Shown: positions 20,833 through 31,277, numbered from the stretch's first letter. The stretch: 64,000 nt of DNA from Methylocella sp. (GCA_037200525.1 JBBCGG010000001.1:3712501-3776500); one strand, 5' to 3'. Program-made: numbers and translations. Notes: generated from the letters alone by a model not told the origin.

Positions 20833-21578
20833 AACCTGACACCGCTTTATCCGCGACGGTTCGTCCATCGCCAAACCACGGCGAGCGCAAGGGCGGCCGG
20901 GTTCCGAACTCGCTCATCCTTCATTACACAGGCTTGACGAGCGGAGAGGCGGCCGTCCAGCTTCTCTGCGATCCGGTCGCGGAGGTCTCCTCCCATTATC
21001 TGGTGCTGGAGGATGGAAGCCTGCTTCAGCTAGTGCCGGAATCGCGGCGCGCATGGCATGCGGGCCGCGGCGTTTGGGCCGGCGAAAGCGACATGAACGA
21101 CGTCTCGATCGGGATCGAGGTCGCGCATCCCGGCCATAAGGGGGGATCGCCGCCCTACCCGTCGGCGCAGATCGCAACCGTCATCGCCCTATGTCAGGAC
21201 ATTCTTTCGCGACACGCGATCCCGCCGCAACGGGTGCTAGGACATTCGGATATTGCGCCCTACCGCAAGATCGATCCCGGCGAGTTTTTCCCCTGGTCCT
21301 ATCTCGCCAAGGCTGGCGTTGGCCATTATGTCGCCCCCTGCGCAATAGGAGACAGCCCCCGTCTTGAACAAGGCGCGCAAGGATCTGAGGTTGAGGAACT
21401 GCAAGCCGCGCTGATCAGCTATGGCTATGATCTCGACGTCACAGGCCTCTTTGACGCCAAAACCGAAACTATCGTTCGCGCCTTCCAGCGCCATTTCCGC
21501 CCGGCTCTCGTCGACGGCGTCGCCGATTTCTCGACGATCACGACATTGCGAAAGCTCATCGCCTCTTCGCCAAAATAA
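20829..21578 (+). CDS. N-acetylmuramoyl-L-alanine amidase, AmpD-like, with PG-binding domain
   Basis: Zinc amidase cutting the lactyl-Ala bond of muropeptides, of about 249 residues. The N-terminal half is Amidase_2: LILHYTGL gives the first zinc His, SSHYLV and GHSDIAPYRKIDPGE the others. A PG_binding_1 domain follows (VEELQAALISYGYDLDVTGLFD). No signal peptide is visible, so it may act on recycled muropeptides in the cytoplasm like AmpD, working with NagZ at 49 kb. The start is uncertain: a TTG at 20829 that overlaps the preceding stop (ATTGA) is most plausible, and a TTG at 20808 is the other choice. There is no good ribosome site, so translation may be coupled to the lipoprotein gene. Confidence 0.88.
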   Translation: MKPDTALSATVRPSPNHGERKGGRVPNSLILHYTGLTSGEAAVQLLCDPVAEVSSHYLVLEDGSLLQLVPESRRAWHAGRGVWAGESDMNDVSIGIEVAHPGHKGGSPPYPSAQIATVIALCQDILSRHAIPPQRVLGHSDIAPYRKIDPGEFFPWSYLAKAGVGHYVAPCAIGDSPRLEQGAQGSEVEELQAALISYGYDLDVTGLFDAKTETIVRAFQRHFRPALVDGVADFSTITTLRKLIASSPK

Positions 21579-21600
21579 AGCGCCGCCACTATGGCGGCGC
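21571..21600 (-). terminator. Intrinsic terminator after metH
   Basis: An 8-bp perfect stem GCGCCGCC/GGCGGCGC with loop ATAGT is followed on the minus strand by TTTATTTT. It lies downstream of the metH stop, and its T-run overlaps the end of the amidase gene. The plus-strand side has no T-run. Confidence 0.65.
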
Positions 21601-21662
21601 GTTGCGGAAGCGTGAGCATTCCGGCTTGAGGCAACACGCTTTCAACCGCCCGTCGCGCCTTG

Positions 21663-21704
21663 ACCCCTCTCAAGCTGCGGCGCCTCCGCAGTTTTGAGAA
21701 GGGT
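21663..21704. repeat. Long imperfect hairpin between amidase and metH ends
   Basis: ACCC, TCTCAA and CTGCGG on the left pair with CCGCAG, TTGAGA and GGGT on the right, giving about 16 pairs with a small bulge and a 5-base loop. It lies between two convergent genes and has no T-run. It may help termination or RNA stability. Confidence 0.45.
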
Positions 21705-21755
21705 TCGGCTCCCAAGCATCGTGGCCAATCCTTGCTTCGCAAAAGGACTCGGCGC

Positions 21756-24700
21756 CTACTCCGCCGCCGTCGCAGGCGCCTCAATGCTCGCCGGATCGTA
21801 GTTCAACACCGGCGCCAGCCAGCGCTCCACTTCTTCAATGTTCATGCCTTTGCGGCGAGCGTAATCCTCGACCTGATCGCGCTCGATCTTCGCCACTCCG
21901 AAATAATGCGCATCCGGATGGGCGAAATAGAGACCTGACACCGAGGCGCCGGGCCACATCGCAAAGCTCTCGGTCAATGAGACGCCGATCCGGCGCTCCG
22001 CGCCGAGCAGATCGAACAGCGTCGCCTTTTCGGTATGATCGGGCTGCGCCGGATACCCAGGCGCGGGGCGAATGCCGCGATAGGCTTCCTCCAATCTTGC
22101 TTCGTCGGTCAGAACCTCATCCGGCGCATAGGCCCAGAATTCGCGCCGGACGCGTTCATGCATCCGCTCGGCCAAAGCCTCCGCAATGCGATCGGCGAGG
22201 GCCTTCACCATGATCGAGCCGTAATCATCATTCGCCTTGGCGAAACGATCGGCGATCTTGCCTTCCTGCGCGCCCGAGGTAACCACAAAGGCGCCTATGT
22301 AATCGCCCTTGCCGATATCGGCTGGCGCGATGAAATCGGACAGCGCCAGGTTCTGACGCCCATCCCGCCGCAGCAATTGCTGCCGCAAAGTATGGAACGT
22401 CGCGAGTCTTTGCGTGCGCGATTCCCCAGTATAGAGCGCGATGTCATCGCCAATGGAGTTGGCTGGCCAAAAGCCGATCACGGCTTTCGGGTCGAACCAA
22501 TGTTCCTCGACGACGCGTTTCAGCATCGCCTGCGCGTCATCGAAGAGTTGCCGCGCCGCTTCGCCCTGTTTCGGATCATCGAGAATAGCGGGAAAGCGGC
22601 CGCGCATTTCCCAGGTCTGGAAAAACGGCGTCCAATCGATATAGGGCACAAGCTCGGCGACGCTATAAGAGCGCAGCACGCGCGTGCCTGTAAAAGTCGG
22701 ACGCGGCGGCGCGTAATTAGCCCAATCCACCTTGAATGCATTGGCGCGGGCCTTGGCCAAAGGCAGCCGCTGCTTATCGGCCTCCGATCGACGATGCGCC
22801 TCCGCTACTTTGTGATATTCGGCGCGCACCGTGTCGACGGTCGCCGCGCGGGAATGCGCGGAGAGCAAGGATTGAACGACGCCGACCGCGCGGCTCGCGT
22901 CATTGACATAGACCGCCTGCCCCCGCTTGTAATTGGGGTGAATCTTGACCGCCGTATGAACCCGGCTTGTCGTCGCGCCGCCGATCAGCAGCGGCAGATC
23001 GAAGCCTTCGCGCTCCATCTCGGCGGCGACGAAGCACATTTCATCGAGCGAAGGCGTGATGAGCCCGGAGAGCCCGATAGCATCGACTTTTTCCGCGCGG
23101 GCGGCGGCTAAAATCTTGGCGGCGGGAACCATGACGCCGAGATCGATAATCTCATAATTATTGCAGGCCAGGACAACGCCGACGATGTTCTTGCCGATAT
23201 CATGCACATCGCCCTTGACGGTCGCCATCAAGATCTTGCCAGCGGTGGAGCGCTCGCCTCCGCCGTTCTTGCGCTTTTCCTCATCCATGTATGGCATCAG
23301 ATAGGCGACGGCCTGTTTCATCACGCGCGCCGATTTGACGACTTGCGGCAGAAACATTTTACCAGCGCCAAAAAGATCGCCGACGACATTCATGCCGGCC
23401 ATCAGCGGGCCTTCGATGACGTCGAGCGGACGCACTGATGCGGCCCGCGCCTCTTCGACATCGCGATCGATATATTCGGTTATGCCGTTGACCAGCGCAT
23501 GTTCAAGCCGCTTGCCGACCGGCTCCTCGCGCCAGGCGAGATTCTTCTCCGTCTTTTCGACGCCTGCTTGGCCCCTAAAGCCCTCGGCCAGCGCCAGCAA
23601 GCGGTCGGTCGCATCCGCACGCCGGTTGAGGATGACGTCCTCGCAGGCCTCGCGCAATTCCGGTTCGATCTCGGCATAGACCGCCAGCTGGCCGGCGTTG
23701 ACGATGCCCATATCCATGCCGGCGCTGATGGCGTGGTAGAGAAACACCGAATGCATGGCCTCGCGCACCGGCTCATTGCCGCGAAACGAAAAGGACAGAT
23801 TTGAGACGCCGCCCGAAATATGCACCAGCGGGAAACGTTTGCGGATTTCCCGCGCGGCTTCGATGAAATCGACGCCGTAATTATTGTGCTCCTCGATGCC
23901 GGTCGCGATTGCGAAGACATTAGGATCGAAGATGATGTCTTCGGGCGGAAAGCCGATTTCTTCCGTCAGGATTTTATAGGCTCGCGCGCAAATCTCGACC
24001 TTGCGCTCCAACGTGTCGGCTTGCCCCTGTTCGTCGAAAGCCATCACGACGACGGCGGCACCATAGGCGCGCACGGTTCGCGCGTCGGCGATGAATTTTT
24101 CAACGCCCTCTTTCATCGAAATCGAATTGACAATGCTCTTGCCTTGAACGCACTTCAGGCCAGCTTCGATCACTGAAAACTTCGAGGAGTCGATCATCAC
24201 CGGCACGCGCGCGATATCCGGCTCAGCGGCGACGAGATTGAGGAACTCAACCATCGCCTTTTCAGAGTCGAGCAGGCCTTCATCCATATTGATGTCGATG
24301 ACCTGCGCGCCCATCGCGACCTGATCGCGCGCCACATCGAGCGCAGCGGGAAAGTCGCCCTGCTTAATCAGCTTGCGGAACTTGGCGGAGCCTGTGACAT
24401 TGGTGCGCTCGCCGATATTGACGAAAGGTATGTCCTTGGTGAGCACAAACGGTTCGAGGCCGGACAGCCGCAGCAAGGGCTCGATCTCAGGGATCGCGCG
24501 GGGCGCAACGCCCTCCACGCGTTTCGCGATCGCGTGAATATGCGCCGGAGTCGTGCCGCAACATCCGCCGATGACGTTGACGAGACCGGCGTCGGCGAAT
24601 TCGCCAACGAGATCGGCCATATATTCCGGGCCCTCATCGTAAAGGCCAAATTCATTCGGCAAACCCGCATTGGGATAAGCGCAGACGAGAGTTTGCGCGA

Positions 24701-25505
24701 TGCGCGAAATTTCGGCGAGATGGGCGCGCATCTCTCGCGCGCCAAGCGCGCAATTAAGCCCGATGGTCAAAGGGTCGGCGTGACGTAATGAATGCCAGAA
24801 GGCGGTTGGCGTCTGACCCGACAGCGTGCGGCCGGAGAGATCCGTTATCGTGCCTGAGATCATGATTGGCGCAGTGACGCCAAGAGCCTTGAAAGCGTCA
24901 TTAATGCCAGCGACCGCCGCTTTGGCGTTCAATGTATCGAAAATGGTCTCGATAATGAAAAGATCCACGCCGCCCTCGAGCAGCGCGGTCGCCGCTTCGG
25001 CGTAAGAAGCGCGCAGACCATCAAAGCTGACCGCGCGAAAACCCGGATTGTTGACGTCTGGAGAGATCGAAGCGGTGCGGCTCGTCGGCCCCAACGCGCC
25101 GGCGACGAAGCGCGCGCGTCCATCTTTTTTCGTGGCGGCCTCGGCGGCCGCGCGGCCAAGACGCGCGCCCTCAAAGTTCAAATCGCGAATGAGAGATTCC
25201 ATGCCGTAATCGGCTTGCGAAATTCGCGTCGAGTTGAATGTATTCGTCGCGATGATATCCGCGCCAGCCTCAAAATAGGCAAAATGGATAGCCTCGATCG
25301 CCTTGGGCTGCGTGAGGTTCAAGAGATCATTATTGCCGCGCAGATCGCTCGGCCAATCCTTGAAGCGCTCGCCGCGAAACTGGGCTTCCGTGAACTTGCG
25401 CTCCTGGATCATCGTTCCCATAGCGCCGTCGAGCACCAGAATTCGCTTGGATGCCGCCTCGAGAAACGCCTTCCGAGTCGCATCGCCATTAAAGCTTTGG
25501 TTCAT
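21756..25505 (-). CDS. metH: Cobalamin-dependent methionine synthase
   Basis: Transfers the methyl group of 5-methyl-THF to homocysteine via cobalamin. The product is 1,249 residues, full length. The homocysteine domain opens with [16 protein letters not shown] and ends with the zinc Cys pair [12 protein letters not shown] pterin-binding domain follows ([13 protein letters not shown]). The cobalamin module has [13 protein letters not shown] (D-x-H-x2-G, the B12 axial His). The C-terminal activation domain contains [15 protein letters not shown], which binds SAM. The start overlaps the metF stop as ATGA. It is last in the regulator-metF-metH operon. The B12 requirement fits the cbtAB genes at 50 kb. 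Confidence 0.98.
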   Translation of the reverse strand: MNQSFNGDATRKAFLEAASKRILVLDGAMGTMIQERKFTEAQFRGERFKDWPSDLRGNNDLLNLTQPKAIEAIHFAYFEAGADIIATNTFNSTRISQADYGMESLIRDLNFEGARLGRAAAEAATKKDGRARFVAGALGPTSRTASISPDVNNPGFRAVSFDGLRASYAEAATALLEGGVDLFIIETIFDTLNAKAAVAGINDAFKALGVTAPIMISGTITDLSGRTLSGQTPTAFWHSLRHADPLTIGLNCALGAREMRAHLAEISRIAQTLVCAYPNAGLPNEFGLYDEGPEYMADLVGEFADAGLVNVIGGCCGTTPAHIHAIAKRVEGVAPRAIPEIEPLLRLSGLEPFVLTKDIPFVNIGERTNVTGSAKFRKLIKQGDFPAALDVARDQVAMGAQVIDINMDEGLLDSEKAMVEFLNLVAAEPDIARVPVMIDSSKFSVIEAGLKCVQGKSIVNSISMKEGVEKFIADARTVRAYGAAVVVMAFDEQGQADTLERKVEICARAYKILTEEIGFPPEDIIFDPNVFAIATGIEEHNNYGVDFIEAAREIRKRFPLVHISGGVSNLSFSFRGNEPVREAMHSVFLYHAISAGMDMGIVNAGQLAVYAEIEPELREACEDVILNRRADATDRLLALAEGFRGQAGVEKTEKNLAWREEPVGKRLEHALVNGITEYIDRDVEEARAASVRPLDVIEGPLMAGMNVVGDLFGAGKMFLPQVVKSARVMKQAVAYLMPYMDEEKRKNGGGERSTAGKILMATVKGDVHDIGKNIVGVVLACNNYEIIDLGVMVPAAKILAAARAEKVDAIGLSGLITPSLDEMCFVAAEMEREGFDLPLLIGGATTSRVHTAVKIHPNYKRGQAVYVNDASRAVGVVQSLLSAHSRAATVDTVRAEYHKVAEAHRRSEADKQRLPLAKARANAFKVDWANYAPPRPTFTGTRVLRSYSVAELVPYIDWTPFFQTWEMRGRFPAILDDPKQGEAARQLFDDAQAMLKRVVEEHWFDPKAVIGFWPANSIGDDIALYTGESRTQRLATFHTLRQQLLRRDGRQNLALSDFIAPADIGKGDYIGAFVVTSGAQEGKIADRFAKANDDYGSIMVKALADRIAEALAERMHERVRREFWAYAPDEVLTDEARLEEAYRGIRPAPGYPAQPDHTEKATLFDLLGAERRIGVSLTESFAMWPGASVSGLYFAHPDAHYFGVAKIERDQVEDYARRKGMNIEEVERWLAPVLNYDPASIEAPATAAE

Positions 25506-26425
25506 TCAGCTGCAACCTTTTGCTCGAGTTTCGGCCGAAGTCCCAAAAGATGGCAAATCGCATAGACGAGATCGGCGCGATTGTTGGTGTAGAAATGAAA
25601 ATCGCGGACGCCATGATCGACGAGATCGAGCACTTGCTCCGCGGCCACCGTCGCGGCGACGAGGCTGCGAGTCTGCGGGTCATCATCGAGACCCTCAAAC
25701 CGGTCAGCCAGCCATTGCGGCACGCTGGCCCCGGCTTTTTTGGCGAACCCGGCGGTCTGCTTGAAGTTTTGCATCGGCATGATGCCAGGAACGACAGGAA
25801 TATTAATGTTCCGCGCCCTTAGTCGGTCGAGATAGCGCAGATAGATCCCATTCTCGAAAAAGAATTGCGTAATCGCCCGGCTCGCGCCCGCATCGACTTT
25901 GGCGCGCAGGAAATCGCAATCGGCGTCGAGCGAGAGGCTTTCTGGGTGCCGCTCAGGGTAGGCCGATACCGAGATTTCGAAGTCGGCGACGCGTTTGATG
26001 CCGGCGACCAGCGCGGCGGAGTTCTGGTAGCCTTCCGGATGCGGACAGAATGGCGTTCCCATTCCATTCTGAGGATCGCCGCGCAACGCGACAATGTGAC
26101 GAACGCCCGCGTCCCAATAGCCTTGCACGATCGAATCGATATCCGCCTGCGCCGCGGCAACGCAGGTGAGATGCGCCGCGGGCCTCACTACGCCCTCTTT
26201 CGCGAGCCGCGCCACCGTCGAATGGGTGCGCTCCCGCGTTGAGCCGCCGGCGCCATAAGTGACGGAGACGAAACTCGGCCCAAGCGGCGCGAGCCGGTTG
26301 ATCGAGTCCCAGAGCAACGCTTCCATCGCCACTGTCTTCGGCGGAAAAAACTCGAAAGACACTCTGATGTCGGCGCGCAACGTGCGGCTCGCGCGCGGCA
26401 ACTCGCAGGCAGGACTGTCGCTCAT
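25502..26425 (-). CDS. metF: Methylenetetrahydrofolate reductase
   Basis: Reduces 5,10-methylene-THF to 5-methyl-THF, the methyl donor for MetH. The product is 307 residues, a FAD TIM-barrel. It shows [10 protein letters not shown] at the N-terminus (the catalytic Glu region), [19 protein letters not shown] and ALRGDPQN. The ATG at 26425 overlaps the upstream regulator stop by four bases (ATGA), and the metF stop overlaps metH in the same way. The three genes are therefore tightly coupled. A longer open frame to 26488 overlaps the regulator more and is unlikely. Confidence 0.97.
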   Translation of the reverse strand: MSDSPACELPRASRTLRADIRVSFEFFPPKTVAMEALLWDSINRLAPLGPSFVSVTYGAGGSTRERTHSTVARLAKEGVVRPAAHLTCVAAAQADIDSIVQGYWDAGVRHIVALRGDPQNGMGTPFCPHPEGYQNSAALVAGIKRVADFEISVSAYPERHPESLSLDADCDFLRAKVDAGASRAITQFFFENGIYLRYLDRLRARNINIPVVPGIMPMQNFKQTAGFAKKAGASVPQWLADRFEGLDDDPQTRSLVAATVAAEQVLDLVDHGVRDFHFYTNNRADLVYAICHLLGLRPKLEQKVAAE

Positions 26426-27432
26426 GCAACTTCTCGCGCAGTTATGGGAAGAGGATCGGCGATGGCGCGGCGATCGCGGCCAAGCCAAAGCGAGACGGTG
26501 AGCTTGCCGCCATCTCCGGCCTCGGGCGTCAGATCGCGGGGGATGGAAACCTCGAGCCCGGCGGCGGACATGAAGCCGGCGACTTCCTCGGCTCCGAATC
26601 CGAGGCGGCGATGCGCATGAGTCGCGCGGAGATTTTCTTCGTCATGAGGCGCGAAATCGACGATGATGAGGCGTCCGCCCGACCGCAGCGCCCGCGCCGC
26701 TTCGCGAATGGCGCGCAAAGGATCGTCGAGATAGTGCAAAACCTGATGCATGATCACGACATCATAGAAATCAGGCTCGACCGGCACGGCGTAAATACCG
26801 CCTTGGCGCAATTGCGCATTGCGCAAACCTGCCCTCTCCAATCGGGCGCGGGCGACGCTCAACATTTGCGGCGACTGGTCGACGCCGACAGCCCGCGTCG
26901 CGAGTGGGGCCAAAAGCTCAAGCATGCGACCGCCGCCCGTCCCAAGATCGAGCAAGGCGCCCAGCGGACGCGAGCCGACCGCATCGAGAATGGCGGCTTC
27001 GACCTGCTCCTCGGGAATATGCATGGCCCGCACTTCGTCCCAATTGGCCGCGTGGGCGGCGAAGTACCGCGCCGCCTGATCTGCGCGCGCTCGCCGCACC
27101 TCGTCAAGCCGGGCGCGGTCAGCCAGGAGATGCGGATCGCCCGGCGCCAGCCGCGCAATGACGTCGCGGGCGAAACCTGCGGCCGGTCCGCTTTGGCTCA
27201 TCAGAAAGAATACCCAGGCGCCTTCGCGATGGCGCTCGACAAGTCCGGCCTCAGCGAGCAGCTTCAAATGGCGCGATACGCGCGGCTGCGATTGACCAAG
27301 GATCGTGACCAGTTCCGTGACCGTCAACTCGGCTTCGGCCAAAAGCGCGAGCAAGCGCAAACGCGTGGCTTCGCCGGCGGCCGTCAAGGCGGAGAGAATG
27401 GCGTCGAAAGGCGCGTATCCAGATTGAGGCAT
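26422..27432 (-). CDS. ArsR-family regulator fused to a SAM-dependent methyltransferase domain
   Basis: The product is 336 residues. Residues 1-95 form a winged helix of ArsR type (ELTVTELVTILGQSQPRVSRHLKLLAEAGLV). No metal-binding Cys motif is visible. Residues from about 140 carry a class I methyltransferase fold, with the SAM site LLDLGTGGGRMLELL and the later VVIMHQVLHYLDDP. It leads the metF-metH operon with four-base overlaps. The ArsR-family methionine regulator SahR, which senses S-adenosylhomocysteine, controls such genes in proteobacteria, and I infer an equivalent role here. The methyltransferase fold might be the ligand sensor. The start at 27432 (MPQSGYAPFDAIL) has GGAAGG upstream. 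Confidence 0.88.
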   Translation of the reverse strand: MPQSGYAPFDAILSALTAAGEATRLRLLALLAEAELTVTELVTILGQSQPRVSRHLKLLAEAGLVERHREGAWVFFLMSQSGPAAGFARDVIARLAPGDPHLLADRARLDEVRRARADQAARYFAAHAANWDEVRAMHIPEEQVEAAILDAVGSRPLGALLDLGTGGGRMLELLAPLATRAVGVDQSPQMLSVARARLERAGLRNAQLRQGGIYAVPVEPDFYDVVIMHQVLHYLDDPLRAIREAARALRSGGRLIIVDFAPHDEENLRATHAHRRLGFGAEEVAGFMSAAGLEVSIPRDLTPEAGDGGKLTVSLWLGRDRRAIADPLPITAREVA

Positions 27433-27462
27433 GAAAGCCTTCCGTATGAGCCTGCATGCCAC

Positions 27463-27486
27463 TATATATGCAGATATATTTATATG
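27463..27486. promoter_or_regulatory. AT-rich candidate operator/promoter of the met operon
   Basis: The block TATATATGCAGATATATT followed by TATATG lies about 30 bases before the regulator start. It contains repeated ATAT(A/G) units with partial dyad symmetry in otherwise GC-rich DNA. It fits an autoregulatory site for the ArsR-type protein, but this is inference. Confidence 0.4.
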
Positions 27487-27628
27487 TAAAGATTTAAAAC
27501 GCTGCGGCAAGTTGGAGGTCCACTTTACGCCTTGGTTCGGGGCGCGCAGGCGGATAAGCTCAGCGTGCGTTTTGCTTCAAATGGGTCGCCTTAGGCCCGA
27601 GCCTTTCTCCGAATCATGGGGTGCATGA

Positions 27629-27865
27629 ATGAAATCTTCTTTTTCCTGGATCCTTGCCGGCGCTCTCCTTTTGTCTTGCGCGCAAGTGACTTACGCGCAG
27701 ACGCAGGCCCCGGCGGCCAAAACGCCGGCTGCGACCACAAAAACGGATAGCGTCTCCGACGACGCCAAGAAAGCCAAAGCCAAGGAATGCTCAAACCAAG
27801 CCGACGCCAAAGGTCTGCATGGCAAAGCGCGCAAGGAATTTCGCTCAAAATGCAAGCGCATGTGA
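27629..27865 (+). CDS. PsiF-like secreted small protein
   Basis: Protein of 78 residues with a clear signal peptide (MKSSFSWILAGALLLSCAQ, cleaved near TYA-Q). The mature part is Ala/Lys-rich and ends in CSNQADAKGLHGKARKEFRSKCKRM, the Cys-x-x-QA-x2-KGL-x-G-x2-R-x2-F pattern of the PsiF repeat. In E. coli psiF is phosphate-starvation induced; its function is unknown. Here only one repeat is present. The gene stands alone, divergent from the met regulator. Confidence 0.82.
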   Translation: MKSSFSWILAGALLLSCAQVTYAQTQAPAAKTPAATTKTDSVSDDAKKAKAKECSNQADAKGLHGKARKEFRSKCKRM

Positions 27866-28070
27866 CGCGGAGAGCCTAAACGCGATGCGCGGCGCGCCGC
27901 TGGCCGCACGCTTGCGCAAGATCTGTTACCGCGCCGGCCAGTCGATATTGCGCCGGGTCTTAGCGGCTAAGGCATGACTCCCGAAAACGCCTTGGCTTTT
28001 AGGACAAGTTCATGCATCAAAACAAAGACTTGGCGCGACTGATTCAACTTGACGATCGCGCCTTAACGCA

Positions 28071-28883
28071 ATGTCGCTTTTAAATCCAACATTCCGTGAT
28101 CAGATCCGCATGATTTTAGTTCGCTCCCTCGCCTTCAATTTCCTGTTCTACGCAAACATCACCGTGCTTTCGTTTCTGGGGTTGCCAACCCTCCTCATGA
28201 AGCGGAGCGCGGTGCAGGAGCTGGCGCGCCTGTGGTCGCGAAACTCCCTATGGCTGCTCGATAAAGTCTGCGGAACCAAAGTCGAGTTTCGCGGCCTGGA
28301 ACATCTGCCGCGCGGGGCCTGCATTATAGCGGCGAAACATCTATCCGCTCTCGAAACCTTCGCGCTCACCACTCAGATGGGCGATTTCACCTTCGTGCTT
28401 AAGCGCGAATTGATGTCGATCCCAATTTTCGGCTGGTACTTGAAGGGCGCCGGACAGATCGGCATTGAACGCGCCAAGCGCGGGCAGGCTTTGACGGATC
28501 TGACGCGCCAAGTGCGCCAGGCCGTGACCGAAGGGCGGCAGATTTTCATTTTTCCTGAAGGCACCCGCAGACCCGTCGGCGCTCCGCCGGACTATAAAAC
28601 CGGCGTTGCGCATCTTTGCGCCGCAACGCAGGCAACCTGCGTTCCCGTCGCTTTGAACTCCGGTCTTTTTTGGCCGCGGCGCGGAATTTTGCGGCGACCA
28701 GGGATCGTCGTGATCGAGTTCCTGGAGCCGATCGAGCCCGGCGTCGACAAGCACAAATTCATGAGCGTTTTGCAGAGCCGCATCGAAACGGCGACGGCGA
28801 CCCTCATCGCCGATTCGATCGCCGCCGACCCCTCGCTCAAAGCCGCTTTGCCTGACCAGCTCGACGCAGCGGCGACAAACTGA
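28071..28883 (+). CDS. plsC: 1-acyl-sn-glycerol-3-phosphate acyltransferase (PlsC family)
   Basis: Acylates lysophosphatidic acid to phosphatidic acid at the inner membrane. The product is 270 residues, with an N-terminal hydrophobic segment at about 17-42. Block I reads KHLSALET, i.e. H-x4-E instead of the common H-x4-D; this variant occurs in other bacterial members with KHQSxxET. Block II GWYLKGAGQIGIER, block III FPEGTRRP and block IV (VPVALNSG) follow. The gene is monocistronic. A broader role on other lysolipids cannot be excluded. Confidence 0.9.
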   Translation: MSLLNPTFRDQIRMILVRSLAFNFLFYANITVLSFLGLPTLLMKRSAVQELARLWSRNSLWLLDKVCGTKVEFRGLEHLPRGACIIAAKHLSALETFALTTQMGDFTFVLKRELMSIPIFGWYLKGAGQIGIERAKRGQALTDLTRQVRQAVTEGRQIFIFPEGTRRPVGAPPDYKTGVAHLCAATQATCVPVALNSGLFWPRRGILRRPGIVVIEFLEPIEPGVDKHKFMSVLQSRIETATATLIADSIAADPSLKAALPDQLDAAATN

Positions 28884-28998
28884 ATTTGACGAGCGGCTGC
28901 TCTCCGTACTCCCTCGCCAAGGCGAAAGCTAGCGGACGTTACGGGTGGCAAAAGCCATAAGGCAGAGGTTATTCTTCCCGCTTTTTTCAAAAACATGG

Positions 28999-29026
28999 TT
29001 GACAGAATTCGGTTTCGTTCTAGGTT
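28999..29026 (+). promoter_or_regulatory. Candidate sigma-70 promoter
   Basis: A perfect TTGACA (28999-29004) is followed after 16 bases by TAGGTT (29021-29026), about 25 bases before the ATG of the next gene. The -10 match is weak. Confidence 0.45.
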
Positions 29027-29050
29027 TGTTCTATTCCTTTCAATGAGGAT

Positions 29051-29530
29051 ATGAACGTTATGGGCGTTATTGTTCCCTTGCACGCTGTTGAGGTCCTGCG
29101 GAGCCGCAATTACCGGCCCACCGTAGTTAAAGCGGCCGAGTTCAAGACGGGGCGTCTCCGATCCCGAGCGGTTGACGCGCCATTGGATTGCCTCATGGGC
29201 CGCGCATTGGCCGCGCATTTTCATGCCTGGCGCGGAGCCTCGGGGAAGCGTTACGTCTGCTCGGTGTTTCCGGTAACAAGCAATGATTGGCTGGGTGGCC
29301 TACCCCAATTCGACGCAGCCGTCGCTCTTGCCGTCGGAGTCGACGGAGAGGGCCAACGGACGCGCGTCAACACGGTCGAGTTGAGCTGGAGCGAAGGCCA
29401 ATTCACGGGCGATTTGACCTGCGTGAGGGCAGCTCTGCGCGCAGGAGCCTGCGAGTGGCATATCCATCTTCTTGCCGAGAATCCGCGCGCCAGGCAGGCG
29501 ATGATCGATGATCTGGAAGGCGATGATTAG
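29051..29530 (+). CDS. Hypothetical protein, 159 residues
   Basis: I do not recognise the family. The protein has no signal peptide or membrane helix. The central segment AHFHAWRGASGKRYVCSVFPV and the C-terminal CEWHIHLLAENPRARQAMIDDLE look well structured and typical of a conserved small cytoplasmic protein. GAGGAT sits just before the ATG at 29051, and a plausible promoter lies upstream. It converges on chaC with only seven bases between stops. Confidence 0.7.
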   Translation: MNVMGVIVPLHAVEVLRSRNYRPTVVKAAEFKTGRLRSRAVDAPLDCLMGRALAAHFHAWRGASGKRYVCSVFPVTSNDWLGGLPQFDAAVALAVGVDGEGQRTRVNTVELSWSEGQFTGDLTCVRAALRAGACEWHIHLLAENPRARQAMIDDLEGDD

Positions 29531-29537
29531 CCCGCCG

Positions 29538-30062
29538 TCAAACGAACCGGCCGGCGAGCCATTCCAGGGTCTCATCGCGTATGGCGAGTTCGGCCAGATG
29601 GGCCTGCGTGTTTTTCACATAGTCGGGATTGGCTCCCGATAATCCGACGCCTTGAGCGACGAGTCTTACGAGCTCCGCGCGGTCGAGACGTCCGGCATAT
29701 TGGAAATGGCTTCGGTCGGCGACATAGCAGACCGCGATAACGAAGCGCCCGTCGAACAGCCTCGCGCGGAGAAAAACCTCCCGATAGACCGAGGTGACCT
29801 GTTCGCGCTGGCGGAGGTAGGCGAGCGTCGCCTCCGATTGCGCCGCATCAACGCGAAAAGCAATACCTTTGCAGGATCCGCCGCGATCAAGGCCCAGAAC
29901 AAGACCCGGCCGTTTGCTGGTGCCGCGATGAACATGGGAATAGATGCAGAGAGAACGGTGATAGCCGCGCACGACGGCTTCCCGGCGCTCCGCAAACGCA
30001 AAGCCCGGCCGCCACATCAGAGAGCCGTAGCCGAACACCCATAGATCATCAGCAGCATCCAT
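29538..30062 (-). CDS. chaC: Gamma-glutamylcyclotransferase, ChaC family
   Basis: Expected to degrade glutathione to 5-oxoproline and Cys-Gly in the cytoplasm. The product is 174 residues from the ATG at 30062. The substrate-binding loop is WVFGYGSLMWRPGF, and the catalytic Glu is probably in YLRQREQ. SGANPDYVKNT is the family C-terminal signature. The start at 30062 puts the YGSL loop near residue 10, as is usual, and has GGGGAG upstream. The open frame continues to an ATG at 30110, which would add 16 residues. Confidence 0.9.
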   Translation of the reverse strand: MDAADDLWVFGYGSLMWRPGFAFAERREAVVRGYHRSLCIYSHVHRGTSKRPGLVLGLDRGGSCKGIAFRVDAAQSEATLAYLRQREQVTSVYREVFLRARLFDGRFVIAVCYVADRSHFQYAGRLDRAELVRLVAQGVGLSGANPDYVKNTQAHLAELAIRDETLEWLAGRFV

Positions 30063-30218
30063 CGCGACATTTGCTCCCCGGCTGAACGCGCTATAAACGA
30101 AGCTGGTCATCGAGAAAAGTCAGCTTTCCCCTCAGCTTGGCTTAGATTGGCGCGGTCGATGGGTAAAGCTCGGCTCCACGGCTGGGGTTTGGCTCGTCCG
30201 CCGCAAGGGAGGCAAAAA

Positions 30219-31277
30219 ATGCCGTCAAAAGGCCTCGGGCCAAAGAAGCCCCAGATCGCCCGTCTCGTTGCTCTATCGCTCGCGGCCATTCTGGCGGCGG
30301 CGATCGCCGGGTGGTCATTGCTGTGGTTTGCGGCGTCGCGCAAGACCGATGCTTTGCTCACCGCTTGGATGGCGCATGAAGCGGAAGCCGGCCGCAGCTG
30401 GGATTGCCCCGAGCGACACATCGGCGGATATCCTTTCGACATCGAGATATCCTGCGCCCGTTTGCTGTTTCAGGGCGCGCTTCCGGACGCGACGTTTACT
30501 GGCTCGCTTGGTGGATTTCACGCAATCGCCACTGTTTTTCAGCCGGGTCGCGTGATCGCCCGTATGGATTCGCCTTTTGTCGGCAAGACCTCCGACGGCG
30601 CGCTCGATTTCACGCTGCGGTGGGATAATCTCAATCTCGAATTTGAGGGTAAGCCGGAAGCGCCGACGCGCCTCTCCCTGGGAGTGGAGCGCATCGCGTT
30701 GCAAGGCGTCATCGACGGGTGGGATGCGAGGGGGCACGCGGAAGGCTTGCAAGCCGCTTTGACGCCAATTCAAGGGCGCGCCGACGCGGCCATCGACTTT
30801 CAAATAAATTTGAATAACGCTTCGGCTCCCGCCATCGACAATCTGCTCGCTCTCAAAGCTCCGTTCAGCGTCGCGCTGAGCGGAATAATGACGCAGGCCA
30901 GCTTTTCCAACGCGGGCAAGCTTCAAGATCGCATCGAGCAATGGCGGCAGGCTGGCGGCCAGATCGATTTGCGAGCCGCGCGCTTAACCAGCGGCGAGGC
31001 CAAACTCGACGCCCGCGGCGCGGTCGATCTCGACTACGCGCATCGCATCCACGGCAAGCTGGACGCCGCGATCACCGGGTTCAATCCGGTTTTGAGCCGC
31101 CTCGGCGTCGATCCCCGGCTTTTGGCCGCAGGTTCGCTGCTTACCGGCCTGTTGGGAAACTCCACGAGCAACGGAGCCAAGGACTCGGGTGCGGTGCGCT
31201 TGCCATTGAAAATCGCCGACGGATGGCTGTCGGTTGGTCCGATTCGGACTCCGGTTCGCTTATCGCCGCTATATTGA
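30219..31277 (+). CDS. DUF2125 membrane-anchored protein
   Basis: Protein of 352 residues with one N-terminal membrane helix (about 13-40, ARLVALSLAAILAAAIAGWS) and a long exported beta-rich domain. The features CPERHIGGYPFDIEISC and repeated beta-strand blocks match DUF2125, a family frequent in Rhizobiales with no known function. The architecture recalls AsmA-like envelope proteins. The ATG at 30219 has AAGGGAGG six bases upstream, which decides it over an open frame from 30147. It is divergent from chaC and convergent with the glycosylphosphotransferase gene. Confidence 0.85.
   Translation: MPSKGLGPKKPQIARLVALSLAAILAAAIAGWSLLWFAASRKTDALLTAWMAHEAEAGRSWDCPERHIGGYPFDIEISCARLLFQGALPDATFTGSLGGFHAIATVFQPGRVIARMDSPFVGKTSDGALDFTLRWDNLNLEFEGKPEAPTRLSLGVERIALQGVIDGWDARGHAEGLQAALTPIQGRADAAIDFQINLNNASAPAIDNLLALKAPFSVALSGIMTQASFSNAGKLQDRIEQWRQAGGQIDLRAARLTSGEAKLDARGAVDLDYAHRIHGKLDAAITGFNPVLSRLGVDPRLLAAGSLLTGLLGNSTSNGAKDSGAVRLPLKIADGWLSVGPIRTPVRLSPLY

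Noticed and set aside
22035-23111. A 358-codon plus-strand frame inside metH
   Set aside because: It is antisense to a well-conserved enzyme, and its sequence has no family features.
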